Shown piece by piece: positions 1-14,004 of a stretch of 64,000 bases of DNA. The DNA lies in assembly GCA_034620365.1 (NCBI GenBank), contig JAQGEQ010000339.1, positions 372,001 to 436,000 on the forward strand, given 5' to 3'. The notes under the pieces were generated by a model. The model searched no databases. It saw only the letters and a list, made by a program, of their open reading frames with translations, and had not been told where the DNA came from. Every line of letters begins with the position of its first letter. Position 1 is the stretch's first letter. The stretch comes from Pegea sp. RAD2-039 (lineage: Eukaryota > Chordata > Thaliacea > Salpida > Salpidae). The position numbers and the translations under genes were made by a program.

Positions 1-140
1 TAGCTGCATCAGTCCATCTGTTCCGCTGTATAACCTGACTGGTGTAAAGAGTGGAATCCTGCTGCATAGGTGACAGCTGAATCTCCATAACTTCTACCCT
101 GACATATATACCCGCGGCCAAAGTGGGCCACAAAACAAAG
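1..140 (-). other. GC-richer island at the window edge, possible exon
   Basis: The first 140 bases are clearly less AT-rich than the following 5 kb. On the minus strand two frames are open over about 100 bases. One contains an ATG (MEIQLSPMQQDSTLYTSQ) and runs off the left edge. The other ends with HQSGYTAEQMD and a stop near position 12. A plus-strand frame is also open to about position 70. The island may be an exon of a gene lying mostly to the left, but the frame cannot be decided from this end alone. Confidence 0.25.
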
Positions 141-3100
141 AATCGTTTACATTTCACTTTCATGTTTGTTACCGTCAGGTGTCAGTAAAGAGCTCACTAA
201 GTTTTTAGATGTAAAAGTTAATAATTAAAAAGATGAAATTTTTTGCAATTTAGTATTTAGTATTGGATGAAATATTGTTTCTAATTATTATCTTTAAATT
301 ATTATTTATAAATTATATATTTTGTATAATGTAAAAATTTTAGTAAATGAAGCTAAAGCGTTTTTGTTCATTTTTTCAAGTAACAAAAAATTGATTAAAC
401 ACTTATTTAAAAACATAAAATAAATAATAAAAAATTGAATTTGAGGAGAAACCTTAGATATCTTAATCATTTAAAGAAACTACTGTTGGTCTACTTTTGA
501 AAATAAAACTTTGAAAAACTAACAGTTTGTTTTCAAAAAATTATCGAATATTGAATGAACATTTTGGACTTTTTCTAAAGTTCTCATTTATTTCATCAGC
601 ATTACTATTCTATAAAAACTAAATTATCCAAACATTTAACTTATTGATTACTTTAAATTTTTGTCTAGAATCAATATTTATTTCACATTAACGTTTTCAA
701 TAAATCTTTGTCAGATTCTTTAAAATTTATAATTTATCAATTTTTTTAAATATTTAATCTAATATACAATTTACATTTTATAGATTATAAGTTTATATTA
801 AAAATATTTGTAAAATAATTCTAAATATAGATAATGTTAGAAAATTATGAATTTTGAACACAGAATATTTGAAAGTAAAAAAAAATTAACAATAACTTTG
901 TGAGTTGAACTAATTTTGGAAAGCAACTAATGATTTGGTGTTAATTGAAATATTTACAAAAGTAAGAAAAAAAATCATTAGAATATATTTAGAGATCTAA
1001 ATAATCAAATTTAGATATAATTTGATTTAATTCAATTGTACAAAATATATTTTAATACAATTTTACTTTTCATTGTTTTAAATATGACTTCAACAGCTAG
1101 ATATAAATTTGTTTGAATTAATTGAATATTTATCAACTTTTATATTTATCAATCAGCAAACGATAAATAAAATTTGCCACTGATAGATAAGAAAATGATA
1201 ATTAAGATTATTTTTGAGCAACAAATTAATGAGGAAAACTAATTTTGATAAACCAATCAACATATTTGTCAATTTTTTCAAACGCTTTAACTAAACTATA
1301 AACAAATATACGTCTTATAATTCATATTTTGTACATGCAGATATAAATTATTTTGAATAAGATCTGAATATATATCAAATGAAAATCAAATATCTTGTTA
1401 CCTAAAATTGATCTTTTTTATATTTAATTTTAAGTATTTTAAAGTAACTTGTAATAAAAAACTTTGAATCAACTATAACAATTTGTTTAAAATATAATTT
1501 GCTTATCACATGCAGTATGATTGAAAATATTGATTAAACTAGAAACTTTAAGTTGTATATTTGCTTAAATTTATTCTGGAATGTAAAGAATGTTTGTACA
1601 AGAATTAACTTCTTTCTTGTTTACTTACTTGTCGAAGTTTTATATTCCTGTTTTTTTTAAATCCACAAAAATTTCATTAAAATACCAAAAACTTTTATAT
1701 AATGCTTTTTCAGCATAATTTCTTACAAGAAAAGTCTGATAATTTTTAGAATTTACAAAAAAAAAATTTGTAAAGTCAGATAGTTTATTTTCAAATTTAA
1801 ACAATTTAAAAATTTATCAAAATAAATTTAAAGTTATTCTGAAAAATGTTTAATATAAATTTTTTATTTAAATAAAGTAATAGATTGTTAAAACAGAAAT
1901 TATTTCATTTAGAACATTTGATCTATTGGTATTAGAAAACAATTTGTAAATTATATTTGATTTTATTAATTTTTATTTAGTTAATATTTTACTAACTCAA
2001 TAATAAAACAAAAAAAAATATTGAATTTAAAAGTATTTAACACTAAGTACTTTATAATGCCAAATTTATATTATAGTTTTTAAGATTTTTTCAGATTTGT
2101 TTTAAATTAATTGTAAATATTGACATTGTTGAAATCACAGATATAACTTTATTTTAAAACACTAGTTCTATTTTCAGTTTTTCCTTCATAAAACTCGTAC
2201 TGGTTAGCTTACAGTTTGTGATTTTTCAGTAATGAGAGATTGTGAAGAGCATTTGATTAATTATCTCTTATTAATGAGGTTTATTGTTGGAAATTTGTTC
2301 AAGTTTCCACTCAGTAGTTTTCATTTTTGTTTTTATTTTTGTTATCTGATGTAAGCTAGTTATTTTGAATTAACTATTATTCCATTCAAGAGCTTATTTC
2401 AATCATATTTAAAAAATGTTTGTGTCTGTACAAAGTCTTTCACTAAGACCTCATAAAATTATCCAATTAGTAAGCATTTGATAAATTCATTAGAGGAAAG
2501 CTTATCTATTTGCAAACTAGAACAAAAAAGTACCGAAAAATTATGCAAGTTTGTTTTGAGTGAAAGATTCAAACTTAATTTTGAAACTCCCTAAAAATTT
2601 ACCGATTACATTGAATTTAGATTTAATAAATTTTATATGCGAAAGTATTTTTATTTTTATAGTAATCTTTTTATGAGCTACAAGAGATCTTGTTTATGAA
2701 ACAAAGTTTGGTTTACTTAGAAGTAACTCTAATATTATCATGTTTACAACAACACTTGACTTTTTGAAAAACATAAAAGTATTTTTTAATAGGATATTTT
2801 TTATGTTTCAATTACTATCCATTCAAAGTAGGATTAGAACCATGAAAAAATTTGCAGAAGTTATAGGAATAAGACTATTTGATTTCTATATGTTTTTTCT
2901 TATTCAAACTTAGGTTAATTTTTACGTTTATTTTGCTTGTCACTAATTTTCATTTAGACATAAATTAAAGAGTTTATCTTCTTCTAATTTACCTTCAACA
3001 GTTTATTAGCTGAATTTTCTTTCACTTTAAATTTAGTATTGAAAAGAAATGTTAACTCTAATCTCAACTTTACGTTGAAGTTAGCAAAACTGTTTGAAAT

Positions 3101-5537
3101 TAATTGTTTCAAGTTTTTTTTATTAAGATAATATGATTGGTTACCAAAATTTTAAAATCGGATTAAACATTATTAACTCTCTTAATAAATTTGTGTTAAT
3201 TTTAGCTTTATAAACTGATCTATGTAAGCAATATTATATAAATAATTCTTATATCAATTGATAGTAATGTATAAAAGTAATTATAGAAAAATAATTTGTA
3301 TTTAGGATGATTTAATTTAAACTGTTTACAACTTCTCATTTTATTTGCATATAAAAAAATCAATTAGAATATGTTCAAAATTTTAATAAATTTGTTTTAT
3401 AACTGAACAATTGTTTAAACCTATCAGTATACAATTGTTGAGTAACCTCTTTAAAGATATATATGTCGCTAAATTTCCTGTTTTAAGAAAAAGCTTTCAA
3501 CTCAAGTATACTTCAATGCTGACAGACGTGTAATCAATATAACTATGACCACTGGTATGCAGATATCTGTGCTAATGATATGTACTTGAAAAAAGTATGT
3601 TTCAAGTTTGATGTAACTTTTTGCTAACTCACCTTTCTTAATTATCTTAAAATTTTTTGTTTCTAAAGTGCTAGCTGTTGTGAATGATTTCAAAGTTTTT
3701 TTTTTTAATAAAGGTATGTAGAATAGGTTACAACAAAACTAGCAACTATCGAATATTTGTTAAATCTTTAGTGACATTTTTTATACCAATTAAAATAGCT
3801 TTTTTCATGATTATATAAATTCATTTTTTATTTTTATACTTTAAACCAGAACCAGTTATTAAATTGATATTAGAATTAGTTTGCTAACAGTTGAATTTTG
3901 TATTTTTATCTAATAGAACAGAGCCGTTGACATAATTTATAATAGAATCAAAGTGATTTTATTAATTTGTTTAATTATTTGTTTTATTCAACTCATGGCT
4001 GCAGATATCCAATTAGACAGATCTTATAAGAACAACAAATAATACAAACAGAATGTTATTGAAAGTCCTTAAGTATCACAATATAGTATAGTTAATATAG
4101 AAAGAATAAAAAAATTGTAGATGCATAAGTAATATATGAATTGTGTATCAAAGACACAAAATAAGTAGAGAAAATGAAGAAGCTGGCAGTATTATTTGAT
4201 CACCTGTAAAAGAGATTACTTAAATTATATTTCTTTAAAAAAAGCTTGAAATAAGTGAGACTTTGATTCTTGTAGTTATGGTAGTTTAAAACTTTTATTC
4301 CCAACCAAAATTTCAATAAATTTAATAAAACCTTATTAAATATGTAAGTAGAATAATGATAAAATTCAAAATGATGAAAAAATACTACAGAAAATTGATA
4401 AAAAACAATAAAACTATTCACTTTGTATTTATATGATGTTAAACTCCCAAAGTTTACAAATGTAATGTTTTCTGTTTAGTCTTATCTAAAAAAAATTTTA
4501 AGCTAAAAAGTTTAAGTGATTAGTTTAATAGTTTAGTTTGTTTATTTACTATTACTTAAGCTAAATCTTATCAGACGTTATTAACGATGAAATATCAACA
4601 GTGATGATAAATTTATATTAAGCTGTAAAAATTTTATCAAATGTTTTCTGCTTTTCTTATTTCTAATCTACTACTACTCATAAAACCCATGAAAATGTTT
4701 AATTGTAACTTCTTTCAGTTAATTACATTTAAATTTCCATGTTGAAAACAAATTTGAAAAATGTACCATGAATTCAAGAAAATAGAATTAAACTTCAGTT
4801 TGCTGTAACATCAGAAAAGTGATTTCATTTTATGGTCTAATTATTTTGAAATAGATTACATAACCAGTTAGAAAAAAACCTAATTCAAAATCTACCCTCA
4901 AAGTATCCTTACATCAAAGCTTTACCGTGATAACTAATCTACCCTAAAAGTAAATTAACTTACATCAATCAAAACACTATAACAAAGAATGTTTTTATTT
5001 GAATCTTATTTTGATTAAATATCAATAATTACAGAAGAATTAAAAAAACAATCAACTATTCGCTCTTGACTTAACTGTTCTAAAGATGTCTTCCTTTTTT
5101 AATTTTATCTAATAATTTATTGAAGGTTTCAACTTCAATAAGTGAAGTAGCGTTTGGTTTACTTGTAAATAAAAGGATTTGATCTTTTTAAAAAATGATA
5201 ATTGATGCTTTTGTTATTTTCTTTGATTGATTTTTTCAAGCTTACATCATTTTTAAAAAATGTTTTTAAATTATTAGGTTACAAAAGAGACTAAATTTAC
5301 ATGATTACTTGATTATAATATAATCTTTTTGAGAGATTTTGAGGTGTGTCTTCTGTATAAATACTGTTTAAAAATATAAATGTGAGTATAAATTGATAAA
5401 GTTGCTTCATTAAACTATCATGTCTATAATATTTTTAATTTTTTCTATTTAATGAACTCTGTTTTAACGTTTTTAGTTAATAAAAAATCATAAAAACTAA
5501 TTTCGAAGCTTTGAGATAGCTAAATAATTTTTATTAA
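141..5537. other. AT-rich sequence without recognised genes
   Basis: About 5.4 kb dominated by A and T homopolymer-like runs. Open frames here are short, rich in Phe, Leu, Ile, Lys and Asn, and look like chance frames. I see no repeat family, RNA gene or convincing exon. Confidence 0.6.
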
Positions 5538-6254
5538 TTATATTCTTTCCATCTTCTTCAAAGCAGTCTCTTGTAATTTTGATGCAGCTGTCAGTAGCTC
5601 ATTTGCTTTCGACTTTAGAGTTTTGTTTAAATCTATCAACATTGATTTTTCTTTAAGGTTGTCAAGCATGGAAAGCTTTTGAGTTTTGTGCGTTGAAAAC
5701 TTATGAGGAAATAGTCTAATTAAAAAAGCTTTTTTAACTTTATAAAAAGTTTAGTAATTGACAAAAATATTGATAAGTGATGGAAGAAAACAAACATTGA
5801 TGCTGATATGAGTTTTTATTAAAACTTTTTGAAGTTTATTTATTCTCACCGTAAAAGTGTCATCATGAAGTTAAAGTGTTTTTGAAAGCAGCAAAGTGGT
5901 TTTCGCAAAAGTTCAAGTTTTCAAAATATTAGTGAGAAAGTTTTCTAAGAAAGAAAAAATAGTCTGAAGTTCCACGATATTACAAAAACTCAACGTTGTC
6001 CTCGTATAAACAAAATATCTGAATTAAAATACAATTTTTACAACAAAAACTGGTTGAATCATTCGTGGAAAATGTGAAGTTAATTCCATTAGAATTCTTT
6101 CAACTTTAGTTTCTAACATTTCTTGTAATGTTTGAGTTTGCGATTACTCGTTGAGCAAGTTCACAAACACGTCATTATGCTTGAGATACTCATGATAGCA
6201 AGGCCTCGTCTTAATCACAGTTCGAGTGACGTCATCTCCAGTCTGCATAAAATC
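5538..6254 (-). other. Candidate minus-strand exons, possible small coiled-coil gene or pseudogene
   Basis: Three GC-richer segments look coding on the minus strand. The first, 6254-6148, has a TTTTCTTAG acceptor and encodes DFMQTGDDVTRTVIKTRPC and further residues to VFVNLLNE, ending at a GTAATC donor. The second, about 6096-6042, follows a 51-base intron in matching phase and encodes ILMELTSHFPRMIQPVF. The third, about 5699-5538, ends with an amphipathic stretch (LKSKANELLTAASKLQETAL) and a TAA stop. Between about 5960 and 5810 another frame (YFENLNFCENHFAAF) is flanked by stops, and I could not join it. I do not recognise the product; it may be a degraded gene. Confidence 0.3.
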
Positions 6255-9200
6255 CTAAGAAAACCTAAGAGTGATTTAAGTAACTTCTTTTAAGTACAAA
6301 TGAAAAAGATGAAGATATTTAAGTCTGTATTTGTTTTTATTAATCAAAATTAATTTAACAAATATCTTTTATCTATTGATGTTGAAATTACAAAAAAAAA
6401 ATACGTTTTTGAACTTTATTTTATTGATTTGACTTTAATAGAACTTCTATTCAATATTTTTTACAGTAGATTAACTTTGAATACTTTTTAAAAATATCTC
6501 AATGTTATATAAATATCATCTTCCCTAAAAAATATTTTTAAGTTAAATAAAGTTCCAAAAATTGTAAGATCAAACCAACTTTGATATTTACATCTGTAAG
6601 AAAATTTGTTATGGCAAATATAATAGAAAATATATACTTCATGATTAGAAGGTTAAAATTATTTTTAACAGAAGTTTAGATAATATTGTTTTGATTTTCA
6701 AAAACAGTTTTGAAAGTATTTTTACTTTCAAACTTTTGTATAAAGTTAATTTCTATACATCAATTACAATTTTAAAGTTCATTTTTTTTACTTTCTTACC
6801 TTTTTCTTCTTAAATATTTTTTATAAAGTATTCAAAAATGAGAAACAGAATAAATAGAAAATAGCGAAATGTAATTTGAATTTTTCAGTTCTATTGTGTT
6901 TCTAAATAAAATTAGAAAAGATTGTTAGCCAAGTAATAACATCTGACAAACTTAAATGCAGCAAAAGATTGAACAAAGTAATATATTTAAATTAGCTATG
7001 AAATGAAAAGTGGTGCAAATTAACTGTTAAAAATATTTTCCATTTTTATTAACAACAATTTTTTGTTTTTATCAATTTAAATAGTGTATTTGCTTCTAGG
7101 CTTCTTGTAGATTGTTGCTTTTGATCTTAATTATCACCTAAGGCGTCATAAAAACTGATCTAACGCTTTTATATATAACAAATATACATTAAAATAAAAG
7201 CCTTCATGCTTAATTTTAATACAATTAAAAATTAGGCAAAACTAGTCAATAGTATCCGGTTTGGTTAATTTTGTTAAAAGCAAAATTAATAGTAAAACAA
7301 AAACGATTTGAAACGAAAAACTTAATTTAAATATTATATGTTTAGCTTGAAATTAAATTTTCTATTTTCTTAAATGAACTTTGAAATAAAACTTAAAGAA
7401 AATTATTTTAATTTTGTTGTTTGTTTCATAAGAACTGTTAATAAATTGAGTTATTTATTTAGAAGAAAATTTAGTTGTTTACTTTATATAAATAAAATTT
7501 CCTTAAATAAAAATATAAATAAGTATAAAAATAATTAATAAAAATCCTTAAATTATTTTTGTTTATCTTTTAGTCACTAATTATAAAATTCTACGAAAAT
7601 TGAAAGAAATAAGAATTAATAGACATCTATATTTAGTTGTTTGTAGCTTTTGAGAGCAAATTGTTTGCTAAGCCATTAATAGAAGCACCCATCAAAAACG
7701 TGTTATCGATTCATTTACAAAAGAAAATATTAAACAAATGATTCAATGATTGATTCCTACTCTGAAAACGATTCTTTGCAGACGATGTTTTATCTATTTA
7801 TCTGCTTTTTATATTTATTAATGGGTTTCAATTGAAGGTTAACTTTTTATTGAAAATTTTTTTCAGCACAATTCAATATTTATACAATTTAAATTTCATT
7901 GTTAAGAAGTTATATAGTCATGAGACTATCAAACAAATTGTGTTAATGGAGTTAGGTGATCTTTTAATAAATCTTTTCTTCAGCATTTTATATTTTTTAC
8001 AGATCTATTCTTCTATTCAATCAATTGTTACTTGTATGTAGTTAATTTTAATAACTTTAATTATTTAATTTTATTTGACATCTTACTTACATACTTCAAC
8101 AAGTTCTACTTTAAAAGATCTTAGATAGTTTTATAGCTTCATTTTGATTAATTAGAATTAACTCTGTAAAGCAAAAGTAAATATTAAATTAATTTAAAAC
8201 CTGTGATGTATTGTTGGCACTTGTATATGAAGTTAAAAACCAATGTTACCTCACAAAAACAAAAAAATATTTACTAGTTAAGAAGAAATAACTTTTATAG
8301 AAAAGAACTTTGAAATATTTCACAAAAATCTGATAATTAGCATCAGTCAATAAGTTGTTGAAATAAAATATATAACTAGATAATATTAAATATAAAATTA
8401 CATTTAATTCTAATAATTTATATTTTTAAACAATGAAATAAAACTTTTAAATCTTATTTTGAAGTTAAAGTTATATTCAAAAACCATTTTGTTTATTTGA
8501 AGCTTATGGTTTTAATTTGTTAATTTTGTTATTTTTCATTAATTCTTAGATTAAATAGAATGATAATATATAATATTTTTACGATTTTTGTCGTATATAT
8601 ATGAAAAATAGTTTTAAATAAGCTTTAGATACTTTAAACAGCGAGTTTAATTGTAATTATCAGCAATTTATATTAAATGTTAAAAAATAAGTTTTTAATT
8701 CCTTTGATTTTAAATTTCTATTTACTCTTGTTTTGTTTAAGAAGTGTAATAACTCATTAATTTTCTTTGTTTTGCTACTTATCATTTTATAATCTATATT
8801 TAACTTTTTATAAAATAAATATTATAATACAAAGTTAAATATATCTTATTCTTAACAAAGATAATTTACATAAAAAAATTTGGCAGCAAATTATTCAAAT
8901 AATTTCGGTTTATATTTCTATTACCTAATCGAAAATGCAAATTAAGTAAATTTTAGTTTTAGTTTAGAAATTTTAAACAAACTTTCATGAGGTGCTTATT
9001 TAAAAGATAATTATTTTTATAAAAGCCTTTAGATGAAAAACCTTATTTTATAAATAGTCTTTTAATTAATATTTCTATAAGTTTTATAAAACTTCACAGC
9101 TTAGAATTTCAGAAGCATACATCTGTAATTTGAGAACTGTTTTGTTTGTTGATGAGGATTATCAATTGAGTTTACAATCAACTTAGTTTGATATTAAACT

Positions 9201-10425
9201 AACTTGTTTACACGTAACAAAACTTTAGTACTTTTACCTAGTCGACTATTTGACATCAGTACAAAAGTTTTGTTTCCGATTTTTATTTAAACTTCCGTTC
9301 GAGCCTTTCTCTTAAATAAACTGTTTTTATAAAGATTTGATATTCAGTTTTATTTTGATATCAAATATTCTTTGTTTTATATGTTGTGTTAGATAGTTAC
9401 AACTAAAGCTTTTAGTATTATCGATTTACTTAAATTATATTCATCAAAAAAATAATAAATATTGTTTTGTTTTGTTTAATAATTTTTATTTAATTTAAAA
9501 CCAAAAACAAAGCATGAGTAATACCCAAAGTTTACTTTAAATCATTTCTTGTCTATTTGTGTCTTTATTCTTAGAGTTCAATGAATAATGACTTAAAATT
9601 GAATTTGTAAGATAAGAAAATTTAAAAGCATCTTAGATTACTTTTAACCCTAAGGTTTTATCACTTAAATTTTTATATAGTAAGAAGAAACTAATGAGTT
9701 AAAAGTTATGGCCCTGTATCGTCCTTAGACTTATCTCTTACAAAAGTTATCTTTAAATAAATCTATAAAAGTACTCATTATAGGCTAACATATTTTCCAT
9801 AAAGGATTAAAAGTAGTTTTTCTCCCATCATAAACCAAACTTATTATTGTGTAGCTTTTAAGTGTATTAGAGATATCAAATCAAAGTGTTTTTTTCTAAA
9901 GTAATTTTCATTCTTTTCTATTTCTAAATAAACAAGTATTCTTTCCTGTTGTTTCAAATTAGTTTTACGGCCGTGAAGTCAGTGAAGCGGAACTTGTAAA
10001 TTTAACTAACGAAGCCTAAACAAAAAAAACTCTAGTTTTAAGCAAGTTGATTTTTAGCGACTCAAAACAACATTTTTTCAGAAAATTTAGATTTGTAAGA
10101 TAAGTATTTAAACTGGTATTATACAAAGTCTTAAAAATTCCTATTAAATTATTATATGCAACTAGAATAAACGTGTTTTTGAGCCTATGGATAAAGATGA
10201 AAAGTATTATAGAATTTACTCATTAATGATTTAGTTTCTTTATTTCTAACATTTTAGAAAAAAAATTTCAATTAAATATTTATTAATATTTTACTTTTTC
10301 AATTTTTTCTAGAAACATTAAATTTCTATTATTTGTTATTTTAACACTAAAACTACTTTTGCAGATTTTATTATTTATTATTATTGATTATTTTGTAAGT
10401 TGGTCGAGAATTTTCAACAGAAATA
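6255..10425. other. AT-rich sequence with two weak coding-like islands
   Basis: Mostly AT-rich, without a convincing gene. Two small islands stand out. On the minus strand about 7705-7645 encodes LMGASINGLANNLLSKATNN and a stop. On the plus strand 9963-10019 follows an AAATTAG acceptor and encodes FYGREVSEAELVNLTNEA and a stop. Both could be terminal exons or chance. Confidence 0.3.
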
Positions 10426-13400
10426 TTATGTTGCAAAGTTTGCTAGAAAATGCTGCAAAGATCTGCACTAAGAAAAGTTGGAAGTTTGACATTTCATATA
10501 GAAACTTTTTTCTTTAGTTTTTAGAAATGATTTTGAAATGTAGAAAAGTAACCCTCAGGCAAGATATCGACTTGTAAAGTTTTTGCTGCCATATACCAAC
10601 GACACTAGAAAATAAACCATTTAACTAAAAAAGAAATTATCATTAAAAAGAAGATTTTAATTTTATGCCAACAGTTGTTCAAGATTGAAATAAAACCTGT
10701 CTTAGTAATTATGTTATTTAATCCTTTTAACCATAGTTCAGATATTCTCAATTTTGAATAATAAGGAAGAACTACATTCCTGGATGTAATTACTCCATGA
10801 AATATCGTGAAGTTGTTAATATTGTCGATTCTAAGAGGTACCCTAAGACTTATCTCAACGATTTTGAACTGTTTTTACTTGTAGTAGATTAATTGTTTAC
10901 TTATACAAATTTTTTGGGTGTTAATACATTCTATTACAAATAAATCGAAATATTTATATTTTAAATTACTTTTGATGAGTTCAAAATGATATTTTTATTT
11001 TTAAAGCTCATTTTTTACAATGGATTTGTAATTTAAAGAAAGCCAAAGTTAATTTTTATCACAAATGAAATTTTTTTAATATAAAAAGTCATGATTTGAT
11101 ATCTAAGAAAGTAAAATGGTTTATTGTATAGTTTCCATTGATCTAAGAATATCAGTTTTTAAAGAACAGACTTATTGTCCTCTTTTAATTCTATCATTAT
11201 GAATCAGAAAATGCGATTTTATTTTAGTTAGAAGAAAAACAAAAAAGTCATTTTAGTGTTTCCACCTTATATGATTTTTAGTCATTTTGTGCTCGGTCAC
11301 GCTTCGTTGCTTCTTCACTAACCATGTTTGCCTTTTTCTCTGAATGACTTCAACTTTACATGTTCGCCGAGCAGAATATACTTTATAGATGATAGGTATC
11401 AACTAACCAGAACAGCTGAAAGTTTAAGAGTTCTGTAATAAGTGAGTCTTTGTAGTTCAAAAGAAGTTTAATAAGAAAATATACTTAATAGATTTTAATA
11501 TTTTTCTGAAAGTCGAACTTTGAATAATAAAAATATTATTTACTATTGTTCAGTTTTTATTCATTTTATTGAAACAACAAAAAGACGAATTGAAATAATT
11601 GGACAGATGTTTGTTGCAGCTTGTTACTTAAGCAAATAATCAACTTGAGATCAACTCTCTGCTTCACAGTTTAAATCCTTTTCGGATGTAGCGGTTAAAT
11701 GTCAAGATAATGAACAAATACTTGAGTATAAATAGAAATATTTGAATCAAAAGTTTAGTTAGCTTTCACAATTCAGAAATATTTTTCGTTAAAATTTTGA
11801 AGATAATTTCTGTAATTTTTTGGTTTCCCACAAGAAGGGCACTTAAGTGTTTTACTTTTTCTATTATTTAAGAATTTATTTTAAACATAGATCGCTTATA
11901 ACTACTATAGGCAAGGTTTACAGATTTTAAACATTATTTTAATAGCATTGAACTTTTATTTTCAAACAAAGTATTATATAAGTAATCTATTGTGTCTATC
12001 TATTGTGTGTTTGTCATTTAAATTGTCTATAGTGACAATTTTGTATGTTTTTGTTGTCTTCTATTATCAGTCTAGGAAACTTTTACAATCACAAAGCAAG
12101 CATGTCTTTAAATCCTTAATATATCAACTATTGCTTTAGAGAAAGTTATCAGATCAATAACGATCTTGATAAATTTATTTCTTTATGTTTATTTATATTA
12201 TATTCTTTATATAGAACTCAAGCTTGACTTAGTGAAAAAATATCTGCAACATTTGGTTCTAAGCTAGTCTACTATATATCATAAAGTATTGATCAAATAG
12301 CTGAACCTTATTGGCTAGTTAACTGCTATTGTTATCAATGTCAAAGTTTTAATTTCTTTAAGACCGCATGTAAGTTTACTTTCAATTTTAAAGAAAATCA
12401 ATTTACTAAATGTTTTAAAACGTGTTTACTAAACAATTATAAGCAGCTAAGTTTTGTGTATTTTTTATGATATTTTGATATTTTTTAAATTAAACTTTAA
12501 TAATTGTTCTGATTTGATTTATTCAAAAACCAAAATAAACTAATTATAAATGAGTTTACGTTAAGTAAATAAAATAAAGCCATAAGAAAATTAATTTTCT
12601 AGCTAAAGCTCGAAAATTCAAGATTTTATTCTTTAATAAAAACTAATTGCAAGTTTTATTAGAAAAAGTAATGAAGAAAATTAACAACCCAAAACTTTCA
12701 GTATTATGTAAAAAATAGTTAGTTTATTGTTAAGGAAGAACAATATTATTCTTATGTTTTAATGTTTGTAATTAAAATTGCTTCTAAATGATTTGAGCAA
12801 GCTATTTTACCACAAATATTTTTATAAACTTTCTTTCTGTGGTTTAGATTTAGTTTAAAATAGTAGTTTTTATTCCAGTAATATAAAATCAAAAAAAAAC
12901 ATTTGTTAGATAAAAAGTAAACAACTGTAAAGTAAAGAATAGTTGATAAACGAGTTGAAAGCAGATTTCTTGCAATAGAATATGCCAATAGTTTGTAGGT
13001 GGTATTTGAAATTTTTTGTTTACTTTAAGTTGTCGGAGACAGAATGCAAAGCTTTAAGAGAATAAAGGAGTCACGGAGATAAAGATCTTTCTTATACCCT
13101 GACGTATCGGACTGTACCAATAGTTTCAGATAGTTTTGGTTGTAGCTTTATTTCAAAATTATTTTTTTTAAGTATTGATGTACTTGAAAATATGGAAAGC
13201 ATCGAGTGTAATTAATGTTGTAGAAGTAATTACAAACAATTTAAAAAAGATACACTTCATTAACTTCAAGTCTATTTAATTGACTTTAAAATTGTTTGTC
13301 AGTCAAAGTGCTTTAATTGTACCTTTTATTTTTTGTGTTAATTACACTACATTTACCTACGTTTGAAAAGTTGTATAATTTCAAGTTTTGTTTGAATATC

Positions 13401-13599
13401 ATTTTGATTATATGTTGTTTAAGATAATTCTATTTGATAACAGGTTTGATTTGGATCTTAAACTTTTTGTTGTTAGCAACACTTTAAAAATGAAACCTTA
13501 GAAGTATTGCTTATAACAACAAATTATTCTATAATTATCATAGTAGTATTACAAATCTGACTTTACTAGTCTTGCGTTCTGCTTTTGATAAAAAAAAGC
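10426..13599 (-). CDS. Candidate minus-strand gene, six short exons, product unknown
   Basis: Six short GC-richer segments with splice-like borders join in consistent phase on the minus strand: 13599-13567, 13145-13098, 11380-11323, 10830-10794, 10604-10553 and 10467-10426, together 270 bases (89 residues and a TAA stop). Residue runs include AFFYQKQNARL, LSETIGTVRYVR, YILLGEHVKLKSFREKGKH, VVGIWQQKLYKSISCLR and the C-terminus LQHFLANFAT. AATAAA-like signals follow the stop. The 5' part is missing; a possible 18-base exon lies near 13845. Acceptor pyrimidine tracts are good for the first, fourth, fifth and sixth exons and poor for the second and third. I do not recognise the protein. With so many tiny exons, chance joining is a real risk. 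Confidence 0.33.
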
Positions 13600-14004
13600 C
13601 TAAGGAGAGGAAGCTATCTTAAAATTACTTTGCCGATTAACGTGGCTTAACTTGTTTAATTAAATTAAAAAAAAACTATAGATAATAAACTAGAATTGGA
13701 AATTAATTTTCTTTTTATATTATTACAATTTTTTATGAAATTATTATGAGCTGCTTAGGGCTATATAAGAACCTTGAACAACTTGATAAAGTTTGATTAA
13801 ATGTCCTTGAAACAAATACAGATATTATGAGGGCACTTACATCTACTTTGATAAAAGCCTAAAATTAAAATTATCTTCAGCTCTTATAATTACAATAACT
13901 CTTGTACTAGCAATAAAACAGCTAAATACAAATACTAATTTTTATGTTAATTAATTGGTTCAAAGTATGATTATTATTAACTCATGAATTTTTCGTATTT
14001 ACAG

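Noticed and set aside
7832-8041. 69-residue plus-strand frame
   Set aside because: Phe/Leu/Ile/Asn-rich composition typical of chance frames in AT-rich DNA; no neighbouring exon.
10758-10891. Plus-strand frame with balanced composition (YSMKYREVVNIVDSKRYPKT)
   Set aside because: It lacks a start and good splice borders. The minus-strand reading of 10830-10794 has a good acceptor and matching phases, so I preferred that, though not firmly.
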